A DNA stretch of 64,000 nucleotides from Novosphingobium malaysiense (GTDB lineage: Bacteria > Pseudomonadota > Alphaproteobacteria > Sphingomonadales > Sphingomonadaceae). Below the pieces are notes generated by a model. It did no database searches, was not told the DNA's origin, and worked only from the letters and a program-made list of their open reading frames with translations. The position numbers were made by a program, and so were the translations under genes. Positions 27,434-36,268 of the stretch are shown here, one piece after another; position 1 is the stretch's first letter; the number at the start of each line of letters is the position of its first letter. The stretch lies in NCBI RefSeq assembly GCF_000802225.1, contig NZ_JTDI01000003.1:1116001-1180000 (forward strand), read 5' to 3'.

Positions 27434-28243
27434 TCAGCCGAACGGAACTATCCTATTGGCTGAGTCGTGGCCGATATCGGCCTCGCCCAGAAAAGGAATG
27501 GCGTGGCGCTCGCACCAGTAGCGCGCGATGTCCGTAGCTTCGCTGCCGAACGGACGGTCGTTTTCCGGCACGTCGCTGACCCGGCCCAGTCGCAACCCGG
27601 CAACGCCGCCCAAATGTGCTGTCAGATGGAAGAACAGCCGATCCACCGCATAGAGATATTCAGAGACCTCCTCGACCATCACCACGTGGCCGGCCAGCCC
27701 CGGCATCAGTCGTGTTCCCCCCAGCATGGCGAGCGTCATCAGGTTGAAGGCGACGACGGGGTGTTTCTCTTGCGCCAGTGACGGTTCGAGCCCCGCGCGG
27801 TCTCCCGAAAGAAAGGCCAGTGTCCGGCGGATCGCCTCTTCGCCCCCATCGCGCCGAATATCGGCCAGCATGGGCGCATGGACTGGCTTGCCGATCCGCT
27901 CGCGGTAGAGGCCGCCGAGCATGTATCCGCCGTCCGAATAGCCGAGGAACAGCTTGTCCTGCGCTGCATGGGTCAGGCGCGCAATCGAGTCTTCGGCTAT
28001 CCGGCAGGCCCCATAGCCGCCGCGCGCGAACCAGACGGCGTCCACCTGCGGATCGTTCGCGCATTCGAGGAATGCCGACAGGCGCTCCTCGTCGCTGCCG
28101 GCAAAGTGCCCCTGCGTCGCGAAGCACTGCGGATGGATATCCAGCGTCAGGTCGGGAAACTCAGCGCCGGCGAGCGCCAGCACGCGGTCCGCGTCTTCGC
28201 GGGTGATCGGGGTGGACGGTGCACAAACTGCGATACGGGCCAT
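27434..28243 (-). CDS. LD-carboxypeptidase (S66 family)
   Basis: A 269-residue S66 peptidase. The N-terminus RIAVCAPSTPITREDADRVL and the nucleophile loop WFARGGYGACRI near residue 98 are diagnostic; the GTRLMPGLAGHVVMVEEVSE stretch and a late His in HLTAHLGGV complete the pattern. Relatives (LdcA) remove the terminal D-alanine from tetrapeptides in cytoplasmic murein recycling. It lies 54 bp from, and divergent to, a Mur-ligase-like gene of the Mpl type; the two enzymes catalyse consecutive steps of recycling. Regulation may be shared from that short gap. Confidence 0.88.
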   Translation of the reverse strand: MARIAVCAPSTPITREDADRVLALAGAEFPDLTLDIHPQCFATQGHFAGSDEERLSAFLECANDPQVDAVWFARGGYGACRIAEDSIARLTHAAQDKLFLGYSDGGYMLGGLYRERIGKPVHAPMLADIRRDGGEEAIRRTLAFLSGDRAGLEPSLAQEKHPVVAFNLMTLAMLGGTRLMPGLAGHVVMVEEVSEYLYAVDRLFFHLTAHLGGVAGLRLGRVSDVPENDRPFGSEATDIARYWCERHAIPFLGEADIGHDSANRIVPFG

Positions 28244-28297
28244 ATCCGCTTCCTATCGTGGTTGTCAGACGGAGCAAGGCCGCATACCGAAGCGGGC

Positions 28298-29713
28298 ATG
28301 ACGAACGCGCCCGCTCTCACCGATCACCCCTGGTTCTTCTGCGGCATCGGCGGATCGGGAATGCTGCCCCTCGCACTGATCCTCAAGGGACAAGGCGCGC
28401 AGGTCGCAGGGTCCGACCGCAGCCGCGATCAGGGGCGCACACCGGAAAAGTTCGCCTGGCTCGAAAGCCTGGGTTTCGAGCTGTTCCCGCAGGACGGCAG
28501 CGGGATGACTTCGGCGGACCAGACACTCGTTGCTTCGGCGGCGGTGGAAGACACCGTGCCCGAAGTCGTGCGCGCGAAAGACCTAAGCTGCGCGCGGATG
28601 AGCAGGGCCGAATTGCTGGCGACGCTGTTCAATGCGGCGCCCTTTGGCATCGCCATCGGCGGCACCTCGGGCAAGTCGACGGTAACCGGCATGATCGGCT
28701 GGATCATGACGCAGGCGGGCCGCGATCCCACCATCATGAACGGCGCGGTGATGAAGAACTTCGTCGCCCCCGATGCCCCCTTCGCCAGCGCGCGCGTCGG
28801 CAAGGGCGATGTCTTCGTATCCGAAGTCGATGAAAGCGACGGATCGATTGCGCTTTACCGGCCCAGGGTCGCCGTGCTGGGCAACGTCAGCCTCGATCAC
28901 AAGAGCCTGGAGGAACTGCGCCAGCTCTTCGGCGACTTCGTGGCGCGCGCCGATGTCGCCGCGGTAAACCTCGACGATGCCGAAACCGCCGCCCTCGCCG
29001 CGCGGGCCAGGGCGCAGGTGACGTTCGGAATCACCTCTCCGGATGCCCAGATCGGCGCGGTCGATGTCGTGGAGAACCCGACCACCCTCACCGCCACCGT
29101 GCTCGACCGCCGCGACGGCAGCAGCCACGCACTGGCGCTCAAGGTCCCGGGCCGCCACAACCTCTACAATGCCCTCGCCGCCATCGCCGCCGCCAATGCC
29201 GCTGGCGTGTCGGTAGCCGAAGCGGTGGCCGCTCTCGGGAGCTTCGCAGGGCTCGCCCGCCGCTTCGACATCGTCGGCACAAACGATGCAGGCGTGACCG
29301 TGATCGACGACTTCGGCCACAACCCGGACAAGGTTTCCGCCACGCTGGCGACACTGAAAGCCCACCCGGGCCGGGTCATCGCCTTCTTCCAGCCCCACGG
29401 GTACGGGCCCCTGCGCCAGATGGGCGAGGAGTTGGCGGAAGTCTTCGCCCGCAAGCTGGGACCCGACGACGTCACGATCCTGTGCGACCCGGTCTACTTC
29501 GGCGGCACGGTAGATCGCTCCGAAGGCAGCGAGCGCATCGTCCGGCTGATCGAAGAGGCAGGCGGCCGTGCGGAATACATCCCTTCGCGCGAAGACTGCG
29601 GCCGCCGCATCGCCGAAATCGCGAAGGCGGGCGATCGGGTCGTGGTGATGGGCGCGCGCGACGATACGTTGACGGCATTCGCAGCGGGCATCCTTTCTCA
29701 CGCCGCAGAGTGA
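28298..29713 (+). CDS. Mur-ligase family protein, probable Mpl (UDP-MurNAc:tripeptide ligase)
   Basis: The 471-residue protein has the three Mur-ligase domains: an N-terminal UDP-binding fold (FFCGIGGSGMLPLALIL), the central ATP-binding loop GGTSGKSTVTGMIG near residue 120, and the C-terminal domain with FQPHGYGPLRQMGEE. It resembles MurC/Mpl. The start at 28298 was chosen because the fold begins there; upstream in-frame codons lack homologous features. No other mur genes are nearby, so a recycling role is favoured over essential MurC. Mpl attaches recovered tripeptide to UDP-MurNAc; the adjacent LD-carboxypeptidase makes such tripeptides. A different amino-acid ligase function cannot be excluded. 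Confidence 0.8.
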   Translation: MTNAPALTDHPWFFCGIGGSGMLPLALILKGQGAQVAGSDRSRDQGRTPEKFAWLESLGFELFPQDGSGMTSADQTLVASAAVEDTVPEVVRAKDLSCARMSRAELLATLFNAAPFGIAIGGTSGKSTVTGMIGWIMTQAGRDPTIMNGAVMKNFVAPDAPFASARVGKGDVFVSEVDESDGSIALYRPRVAVLGNVSLDHKSLEELRQLFGDFVARADVAAVNLDDAETAALAARARAQVTFGITSPDAQIGAVDVVENPTTLTATVLDRRDGSSHALALKVPGRHNLYNALAAIAAANAAGVSVAEAVAALGSFAGLARRFDIVGTNDAGVTVIDDFGHNPDKVSATLATLKAHPGRVIAFFQPHGYGPLRQMGEELAEVFARKLGPDDVTILCDPVYFGGTVDRSEGSERIVRLIEEAGGRAEYIPSREDCGRRIAEIAKAGDRVVVMGARDDTLTAFAAGILSHAAE

Positions 29714-29893
29714 TTTCAAGCGCCGGTCACAGCAGGCAAACGGACGCGCATTTCCGTATGCCCGAACGCGACAGCTCGCTCCGGCAAGGGCTACAAAGCG
29801 GTAAATTCGGGACGAATACCTAGGGTTCGAGATACCTACGTTATCCAATGCCCGTCCTATTGACGCCTCGCCTAGCAAACGAGGACTCGTACA

Positions 29894-31426
29894 TTGAAGC
29901 CGCCCCCCACCGACATTTCCGCCAAACTCCGCTCCTTCTCGCTGGATGCGGAGGATTTTTCCCGCTTCGAGGGCATCGGCAAATCCATCGAACGCCATGC
30001 TCCTAAGATTCTCGACCGGTTCTACGACGAGGTTCGCGCCGACCCCGCCCGCGCGAGCTTCTTTCCTTCGCGCCAACTCATGGACAGCGCCCGCTCGCGG
30101 CAGCTGAAGCACTGGATCGACCTCTTTTCGGGCTCGGTGAATCAAGCCTATCTCGACCGCGCCGAAAGGATCGGCCAGACGCACGCCCGCATCGGCCTGG
30201 AACCGGCGTTCTACATCGGCGGCTATGCCAGCATCCTTGCCGAACTGGTCGAGCGCGAACTGAGCCATTCCATCGGTGGCGCCCTTGGCAAGGCGAAGGC
30301 GCGCAAGATCGGTACGCTGATCAAGATGGCGCTGCTCGACATGGAGCTGGCGACGTCCGCCTATCTCACCGCCAAGGATCACAGTCGCGACGTTACCCTG
30401 CGCAGTCTTTCGAATGCACTGGAAGACGTTTCCAAGGGCGACCTGACGGCCGAACTCGGCGGACTGCCGAAGGAATTCGAGCAGATAGAACGCGATTTCT
30501 CGGTAATGCGCGAAAGCATTTCCGATGCACTCGGCGGGGTCGCCGCGACCTCCGAGCAAGTCAACGTCGGAGCTTCCGAGATCCGCAGCGCCAGCGACGA
30601 TCTGTCCCGGCGCACCGAGAGCCAGGCCGCGGCCCTGGAGGAATCGGCAGCCGCCCTGAACCAGTTGACCTCCGGCGTTCAGACCGCCGCGCAAGGCGCC
30701 AGCCAGGTCAACCGGTCCGTCAGCGAAGCCGAAGCCGAAGCGCGCGAAGGCGGCAAGGTCGTCGAGGACGCCGTCGCGGCCATGGACGGCATCCAGAAAT
30801 CCTCGCAGGAGATCGGGTCGTTCGTGAACGTCATCGATTCCATCGCCTTCCAGACCAATCTTCTCGCACTGAACGCAGGCGTAGAAGCGGCCCGCGCCGG
30901 CGATGCCGGCAAGGGTTTTGCCGTGGTCGCCACGGAGGTGCGCGCCCTCGCCCAGCGCTCGGCCGAAGCCGCCCAGAGCATCAAGGACCTGATCGGCGAT
31001 TCCGAAAAGCAGGTCGAGCGCGGCGTCACGCTCGTTGGAAGAACCGGCGACGTGTTCAACCGCATCGCGGAAAAGGTCAGCGGCATCACCGGCCTCGCCG
31101 CCGAGATTTCCGAATTGTCACAGCAGCAGGCGGGACAGCTCAGCCAGGTCAACTCGGCTGTCAGCGACATGGACCGCATGACCCAGCAGAACGCGGCAAT
31201 GGTCGAACAGGCGACCGCTGCAGCGCGCAATCTGGCACAGCAGGCGGAAGAGCTTGCAAGGCTCGTGAAGATGTTCAAGCTGTGCGGTACGCAACGCACG
31301 GCATTTGCTGCGCCCGCGCACGGCAGACCCGCAGGCCTTGCGTCAGCGCCGGTGCGGACCGCGGGGGCCCTCGCACTGAAGCCGGCAGCGATCCACGAAG
31401 CGGATAACGACTGGAGCGAATTCTGA
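29894..31426 (+). CDS. Soluble globin-coupled methyl-accepting chemotaxis protein
   Basis: This 510-residue protein has an N-terminal protoglobin domain (about residues 15-165) with a likely proximal heme ligand His97 in IGQTHARIGLEPAFY, so oxygen is the probable signal. No transmembrane helices are present. A HAMP-like stretch (GDLTAELGGLPKEFEQIERDF) is followed by the chemoreceptor signalling hairpin, with the tip sequence IAFQTNLLALNAGVEAARAGDAGKGFAVVATEVRALA split across residues 315-360. The protein ends DWSEF, matching the xWxxF tether that CheR/CheB bind. It starts with TTG, with AGGA about 9 bp upstream. No che genes are in view. Confidence 0.92.
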   Translation: MKPPPTDISAKLRSFSLDAEDFSRFEGIGKSIERHAPKILDRFYDEVRADPARASFFPSRQLMDSARSRQLKHWIDLFSGSVNQAYLDRAERIGQTHARIGLEPAFYIGGYASILAELVERELSHSIGGALGKAKARKIGTLIKMALLDMELATSAYLTAKDHSRDVTLRSLSNALEDVSKGDLTAELGGLPKEFEQIERDFSVMRESISDALGGVAATSEQVNVGASEIRSASDDLSRRTESQAAALEESAAALNQLTSGVQTAAQGASQVNRSVSEAEAEAREGGKVVEDAVAAMDGIQKSSQEIGSFVNVIDSIAFQTNLLALNAGVEAARAGDAGKGFAVVATEVRALAQRSAEAAQSIKDLIGDSEKQVERGVTLVGRTGDVFNRIAEKVSGITGLAAEISELSQQQAGQLSQVNSAVSDMDRMTQQNAAMVEQATAAARNLAQQAEELARLVKMFKLCGTQRTAFAAPAHGRPAGLASAPVRTAGALALKPAAIHEADNDWSEF

Positions 31427-31438
31427 CCCCGGGCGCGG

Positions 31439-32386
31439 CTATTCGTGCGACTTGCTTCGCATGTGACCGATCACGTGCATGCCGACCGCGATAGCCGCGC
31501 CCAGCACCAGTCCGACGAGCGCGGATGCGGCGGCATAGCCGAGCCATCCGATCACGCCGCCAAGCGAACCGGTGGCCTCCGCGAGGCCATGCTCGATGCC
31601 ATGGACGATGTGTGCGGGCTGGGGGAGGCCCAGTTCTTCCAGTCCATGCAGGATGATCCCGCCGCCGACCCACAGCATCGCCAACGTGCCGACACTGCCC
31701 AGCAACTTGAGCACGACCGGCATTGCCCTCAACAGGACTCGGCCAAATGCTTGCGCCGTTGCGCCGGGCTTGCGCGCCAGATGCAGCCCGACATCGTCCA
31801 TTTTCACGATCAGCGCCACGGCGCCATAGACGCCCACCGTGATGAGGATGCCGACCAACGCGAGGGCGACGGCCCGCGTCAGCAGCGTGGTGTCCTCTAC
31901 CTGGGACAGCGAGATCGCCATGATCTCCGCAGACAGGATCAGGTCCGTACGGATCGCACCCGACACGCGTGCAGCTTCGAAGCTGGCGGGGTCCTCGATC
32001 GGATCCTCCAGGGTCTCGCCATGCTTGGCGCCGCCCAGTTTCTCGATCACCTTTTCGGCGCCTTCGAAAGAAAGATAGCAGCCGCCCAGCATCAGGACGG
32101 GAATGATCGCCTCGGGCAGTAGCGCACTCAGGAGCAGAGCCAGCGGCAACAGGATCAGCAGCTTGTTGCGCAGGCTGCCCTTGGTGATCTTCCAGATGAT
32201 CGGCAGTTCGCGGTCCGGCGTAAACCCGGTGACATAGCCGGGCGTCACCGCGGCATCGTCGATCACGACGCCCGCCGCCTTGGTGCCCGCCTTGGCAACG
32301 CCGGCCCCGACATCGTCGAGAGAGGCGGAGGCCGCGCGAGCAATGACCGAAACGTCGTCAAGAAGTGCAACTAGACCGGATGGCAT
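31439..32386 (-). CDS. DUF808 family inner-membrane protein (YedI-like)
   Basis: A 315-residue membrane protein beginning PSGLVALLDDVSVIARAASASLDDV, which is diagnostic for the DUF808/YedI family. Further landmarks are VTPGYVTGFTPDRELPIIWKI, and several helices including LLILLPLALLLSALLP, MLGGCYLSFEGAEKV and VGILITVGVYGAVALIV. The ATG at 32386 was preferred to an upstream start because the conserved family sequence begins there. The molecular function of the family is not established. It converges on the chemoreceptor gene, with stops 12 bp apart. Confidence 0.9.
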   Translation of the reverse strand: MPSGLVALLDDVSVIARAASASLDDVGAGVAKAGTKAAGVVIDDAAVTPGYVTGFTPDRELPIIWKITKGSLRNKLLILLPLALLLSALLPEAIIPVLMLGGCYLSFEGAEKVIEKLGGAKHGETLEDPIEDPASFEAARVSGAIRTDLILSAEIMAISLSQVEDTTLLTRAVALALVGILITVGVYGAVALIVKMDDVGLHLARKPGATAQAFGRVLLRAMPVVLKLLGSVGTLAMLWVGGGIILHGLEELGLPQPAHIVHGIEHGLAEATGSLGGVIGWLGYAAASALVGLVLGAAIAVGMHVIGHMRSKSHE

Positions 32387-32638
32387 GAACGCGTATTTCC
32401 CCGTGCCTGAAGGGCGAACAACAGGGCATGCGGAGGTTTTTTGCACCAATCAAGTGCCGCGACGCGAAACCTGCGAAATTGCAGGATTTTTCACCTCGAT
32501 TGCTAACTGCCGGCGCTCGCGAGATCAGGCCGATTCATCCTGCGGCCTTAAACGGCCCGTGTTCCATCCGTTCTCCTCCTTGTCCGAAGGGCGCCCCCAA
32601 TAGGCGCTCCGAAGCGACTGAAAACTGGGGAATTAATC

Positions 32639-33463
32639 ATGGCTGTTATCAACACGAACATCAGCGCCATTCGCGCTTCGAATGCTTCCATCTTCGCCAA
32701 CAAGTCTCTCGGCACCTCGATGGAGCGTCTTTCCACCGGCAAGCGCATCAACTCTTCCAAGGATGACGCCGCCGGCCTCGCTATCGCCACTTCGATGACT
32801 TCGCTCATCAAGGGCATGAACCAGGGCGTCCGCAACGCAAACGACGGCATCTCGCTCGCCCAGACAGCAGACGGCGCCCTCTCGGAAGTCACCAACATGC
32901 TGCAGCGCGTCCGCGAACTGGCTGTCCAGTCCTCGTCGGGCACCTACCAGGACGTTGACCGTGCGGCGATGCAGTCCGAAGTTTCCGCGCTGACGGAACA
33001 GATCGACGACGTGCTTTCGCAGACGACCTTCAACGGCAACACGCTGTTCTCGACCGCCACGGGCACCGATGTCACCTTCAATATCCAGACCGGCGCCAAC
33101 TCAGGCGAGTCCGTTACGCTCACCTCCAAGGCCATCGACGGCACCAACCTCGACTCTTCCGCGCTCGACGTCTCGACTTCGACGATGGCGCAGACCACCC
33201 TCGACAACGTCGACAGCGCCCTCAAGGACGTGAATGCCACCCGCGCCGCTCTCGGCGCTGGTCAGAACCGTCTGGAATCGGCGATTACCAACCTCACCAG
33301 CAACGTGACCAACTTGTCCGATGCCCGTTCGCGGATCGAGGATGCCGACTATTCCCTCGAAACGACGGCCATGGCCAAATCGCAGATTCTCTCACAGGCT
33401 TCCACCGCGATGCTCGCTCAGGCCAACCAGGCCCAGCAGAACGTCCTGAGCCTGCTGAAGTAA
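32639..33463 (+). CDS. Short flagellin
   Basis: This 274-residue protein is a compact flagellin. The conserved N-terminal D0/D1 segment is [18 protein letters not shown], then [20 protein letters not shown] and [27 protein letters not shown] across residues 75-105. The C-terminal D0/D1 helix is [17 protein letters not shown], ending [10 protein letters not shown]. The variable middle (about 140-190) is short and Ser/Thr-rich. It is an orphan: no hook, motor or chaperone genes are adjacent. A strong terminator follows. Upstream 32387-32638 contains a GCCGATTC that could be a sigma-28 -10 box, but no convincing -35 box. Confidence 0.96.
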   Translation: MAVINTNISAIRASNASIFANKSLGTSMERLSTGKRINSSKDDAAGLAIATSMTSLIKGMNQGVRNANDGISLAQTADGALSEVTNMLQRVRELAVQSSSGTYQDVDRAAMQSEVSALTEQIDDVLSQTTFNGNTLFSTATGTDVTFNIQTGANSGESVTLTSKAIDGTNLDSSALDVSTSTMAQTTLDNVDSALKDVNATRAALGAGQNRLESAITNLTSNVTNLSDARSRIEDADYSLETTAMAKSQILSQASTAMLAQANQAQQNVLSLLK

Positions 33464-33495
33464 TCCCCAGCGAGACCACACCAGGTCCCGAAAGC

Positions 33496-33522
33496 ACCCG
33501 GCGGGCATCAAGTCCGCCGGGT
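33496..33522 (+). terminator. Rho-independent terminator after flagellin
   Basis: Nine-bp perfect arms ACCCGGCGG and CCGCCGGGT enclose a 9-base loop, followed by CACTTTCATTTTC. It lies 33 bp past the flagellin stop. Confidence 0.8.
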
Positions 33523-33610
33523 CACTTTCATTTTCGAGACACCGACGCGTGTTCCGCGACCACACATGGTCGGAACGCGCTTCCAACATTGGGCAGCATC
33601 GGCGAACGGA

Positions 33611-34288
33611 TCAGAACTCGACGTCGAGTTCCTCCATCTCTTCAGGCTCGGCGCGCGCAGCAGCTGCCCATTCCTTCATCGGCTTCCACTCGGCGATGGT
33701 CTGGCAATAGGCCTCGCACGGTTCGGACAACGAGACAGCATAGGTAACGAAGCGGGTGGCCACCGGGGCGTACATCGCATCGGCGACGGTCGGCTCCTTC
33801 CCGAACAGGAACGGCCCCCCATATCTTTCCAGGCAGTCGGTCCAGATCGCTTCGATCCGTTCGATGTCGGGCCGCGCACCGGAAAAAACCGGAAAACTGG
33901 TATGGCGCACCTTAAGGTTCATCGGCAAAGCCGAACGCAGGTTGGTGAATCCCGAATGGATCTCCCCCGAAATGGACCGGCAGTGCGCTCGCGCGATCGT
34001 CTCGGCCGGAAGCATGTGCGCTTCGGGAAACTGTTCGTTGAGGAATTCCGCGATCGCCAGCGTATCCCATACGCTCGCCCCCATGTAGCTGAGGCGCGGA
34101 ACCAGTACGGACGGAGACAACAGCAACAGTTCGGCCCGATTGGCCGCATCGTTGGCAACCTGTTGCTCGACCACCTCGAGCCCGGCGAGCTTGCACAGCA
34201 GCCAGCCGCGGAGCGACCATGCCGAATACGTCTTGCTGGAAATCGTGAGCGTCGCCCCGATCGCTTCATCGCCGGACATCGACTTCAC
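33611..34288 (-). CDS. Glutathione S-transferase family protein
   Basis: A 225-residue protein with a thioredoxin-like N-terminal half (ATLTISSKTYSAWSLRGWLLCKLAGL, where the Ser-x-Trp-Ser block resembles the YfcF/GST active site) and an all-helical C-terminal half with LFGKEPTVADAMYAPVATRFVTY. The IPxL equivalent VPRLSYMGASVWDTLAIAEFL near residue 75 is the glutathione-binding turn. Substrate is unknown. Start may be the ATG at 34288 or 34279 (MSGDEA). It diverges from the PHA depolymerase gene, with an inverted repeat between them. Confidence 0.88.
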   Translation of the reverse strand: MKSMSGDEAIGATLTISSKTYSAWSLRGWLLCKLAGLEVVEQQVANDAANRAELLLLSPSVLVPRLSYMGASVWDTLAIAEFLNEQFPEAHMLPAETIARAHCRSISGEIHSGFTNLRSALPMNLKVRHTSFPVFSGARPDIERIEAIWTDCLERYGGPFLFGKEPTVADAMYAPVATRFVTYAVSLSEPCEAYCQTIAEWKPMKEWAAAARAEPEEMEELDVEF

Positions 34289-34308
34289 CTCCGTTGCCGT
34301 CTTTTGCT

Positions 34309-34327
34309 TGCATCAGCTTATGATGCA
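34309..34327. promoter_or_regulatory. Inverted repeat between divergent GST and phaZ genes
   Basis: Perfect arms TGCATCA and TGATGCA flank GCTTA, 20 bp upstream of the GST start and about 78 bp upstream of the phaZ start. Its position could allow shared control of both genes. Confidence 0.35.
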
Positions 34328-34404
34328 GCGCAGCATGAATCCAGCCCAATCGATCCACCTTTCATGAATCGGGGCGGATTTGGCCGGTCGGAGGAATGTT
34401 GCAC

Positions 34405-35640
34405 GTGCTCTATCAGGCATATCAGGCCTATTGTGACATGATGGCACCCGCGCGGATTACAGCACGCGCGGCCACTGGATTTCGCGATCGCTTCCTGGGC
34501 GATGCCGACAGCATGCCGTTCGCGCGCCGGTTCTTCGCGCTCGCCGAAGTGTTCGACAAATCCAAGATCACCCACAAGCGCCCGCCTTACGGCATTACCG
34601 AAGTGCTCTGCGGGAACGAGATGGTGGAAGTTCGCGAGGAAGTGGCGCTGGACATGCCTTTCGGCGACCTTCTGCATTTCGCCAAGCCGGAAGTCACTGT
34701 TCCGCAACCGAAAATTCTCGTCGTCGCGCCGCTCTCCGGCCACTTCGCGACGCTGCTGCGCAATACTGTCGAGACCCTGCTTAGCGATCACGACGTCTAT
34801 ATCACCGACTGGAAGAATGCGCGCGACGTGCCCTTGTCCGCAGGCGAATTCGGCTTCGAGGACTACGTCGACTACCTCATCCGGTTCCTGCAGGAGATCG
34901 GCGACCCGGCAGCCGGACGCGGGGCTCATCTGCTGGCTGTGTGCCAGCCTTGCGTCCCGGCGCTGGCTGCCGTCGCCGTGATGGCGCAGGACGACGACCC
35001 CTGCCAGCCGCGCACGATGACGCTGATGGGCGGCCCGATCGATACGCGCGAATCGCCTACCGTCGTCAACGAGCTGGCGACCGGCCAGTCCTTCGAATGG
35101 TTCGAGGCCAACCTGATCCAGACGGTACCGTGGCGCTACAAGGGCGCGGGACGAAAGGTCTATCCCGGCTTCGTCCAGCTCATGGCCTTCATGTCGATGA
35201 ACATGGGCCGCCATGTCGGCCAGTTCCGCAAGCTCTACCAGCACATCGCGGACATCGAAGAGGCCGAGGCCGCCAAGATCATCGACTTCTACGACGAGTA
35301 CCTCGCCGTGCTCGACCTCACCGCCGAGTTCTATCTCGACACCATCGACAAGGTGTTCCAGCGCGCGTTGCTCGCCAAGGGCGAACTGACGCACCGCGGC
35401 CGGACGGTCGATTGCGGCGCCATCCGCAAGACCGCGCTGCTCACTGTAGAAGGCGAACGCGACGATATCTGCGCGGTGGGCCAGACCGCCGCAGCGCACC
35501 TCCTGTGCACCAGCCTGCGCCCGCACCTGAAGCGTCACCACCTGCAGCCCGGCGTCGGCCATTACGGCGTGTTCTCGGGCTCGAAGTGGGAAAAGCAGGT
35601 CTATCCGCAGGTTCGCAATCTCGTCCTCGCGATGCACTGA
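34405..35640 (+). CDS. phaZ: Intracellular polyhydroxyalkanoate depolymerase
   Basis: This protein of 411 residues is an intracellular PhaZ. The nucleophile region reads LLAVCQPCVPAL near residue 180, with Cys as nucleophile as in the Ralstonia enzyme; LVVAPLSGHFATLLR near 107 and YITDWKNARDVPL near 133 are also family features, and the late His is in QPGVGHYGVFSGSKW. I prefer the GTG at 34405 to the ATG at 34396 because the known enzyme begins MLYQ and GGAGG sits about 10 bp before the GTG, whereas it touches the ATG. It mobilises stored PHA. No synthase gene is adjacent. Confidence 0.92.
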   Translation: MLYQAYQAYCDMMAPARITARAATGFRDRFLGDADSMPFARRFFALAEVFDKSKITHKRPPYGITEVLCGNEMVEVREEVALDMPFGDLLHFAKPEVTVPQPKILVVAPLSGHFATLLRNTVETLLSDHDVYITDWKNARDVPLSAGEFGFEDYVDYLIRFLQEIGDPAAGRGAHLLAVCQPCVPALAAVAVMAQDDDPCQPRTMTLMGGPIDTRESPTVVNELATGQSFEWFEANLIQTVPWRYKGAGRKVYPGFVQLMAFMSMNMGRHVGQFRKLYQHIADIEEAEAAKIIDFYDEYLAVLDLTAEFYLDTIDKVFQRALLAKGELTHRGRTVDCGAIRKTALLTVEGERDDICAVGQTAAAHLLCTSLRPHLKRHHLQPGVGHYGVFSGSKWEKQVYPQVRNLVLAMH

Positions 35641-35740
35641 CGGGGGCGCCGGGCCGGATGCCCGGATGGGACCACGGCCCTGCGATTTGTTGATGCAAAT
35701 CGATGACATTGGCCGCGAAGGGCGATACGGGCCCTTCCAG

Positions 35741-36142
35741 ATGCACTCGATTCGAGCCTTCCTGAGCCGGCACCTTGCGGTTGCGGCCACGATCCTGGCG
35801 CTGGCGCTGGCGATGAAGGCGTTCGTGCCCGCCGGCTACATGGTGGGATCGGATTCGAAGTCGATCACCATCGAGATCTGCGGCGGCCAGGGCGATCGGG
35901 TGCTCTCGAAGCTGACCATTCCGGGCAAGGCCGGGGATGCCGGCAGCGACCATGCCAAGGCGGCGAAGGACTGCCCCTTCACCGCGCTGTCGATGCATTC
36001 GCTGTCCGCCACCGACGACGGCCTGCTGGTCATCGCGCTGGCCTTCATCATGGCGCTCGGCTTCGTGGCCGTGCCGCAGCTGCGTCTGCCGCGCATCGGC
36101 TTTCTCACACCTCCGCTGCGAGGACCGCCAGCCCTTTCCTGA
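35741..36142 (+). CDS. DUF2946-like membrane/periplasmic protein
   Basis: A 133-residue protein with an N-terminal hydrophobic helix (LAVAATILALALAMKAFVPAGYMV), an exposed region containing two Cys (EICGGQGD, DCPFTA), and a second helix (LVIALAFIMALGFVA), then LRPPLRGPPALS-like ending. This arrangement matches the DUF2946 group often found beside copper-related TonB receptors. The start at 35741 (MHSIRAF) fits family length; in-frame upstream starts at 35666 or 35696 cannot be excluded. It precedes the Met-rich receptor and TonB on the same strand. Confidence 0.72.
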   Translation: MHSIRAFLSRHLAVAATILALALAMKAFVPAGYMVGSDSKSITIEICGGQGDRVLSKLTIPGKAGDAGSDHAKAAKDCPFTALSMHSLSATDDGLLVIALAFIMALGFVAVPQLRLPRIGFLTPPLRGPPALS

Positions 36143-36268
36143 AACCGGCCCGTTGCCTGCGCGAAGTGAGCGCACCGCAAATGCCGTGACACAGCCCATC
36201 GCCGGACCTGCGCGCCTCCGCGTCGGCCGGACGATGCCGCTTTCCCGTGCGATTTTCAGGAATATTCA

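Noticed and set aside
28583..30694. Long minus-strand open frame opposite the Mur ligase and chemoreceptor genes
   Set aside because: It is antisense to clear genes and has no recognisable domains.
32529..32536. GCCGATTC as a sigma-28 -10 box for flagellin
   Set aside because: No matching -35 box at the right distance; a sigma-54 site at 32430-32446 also scored poorly.
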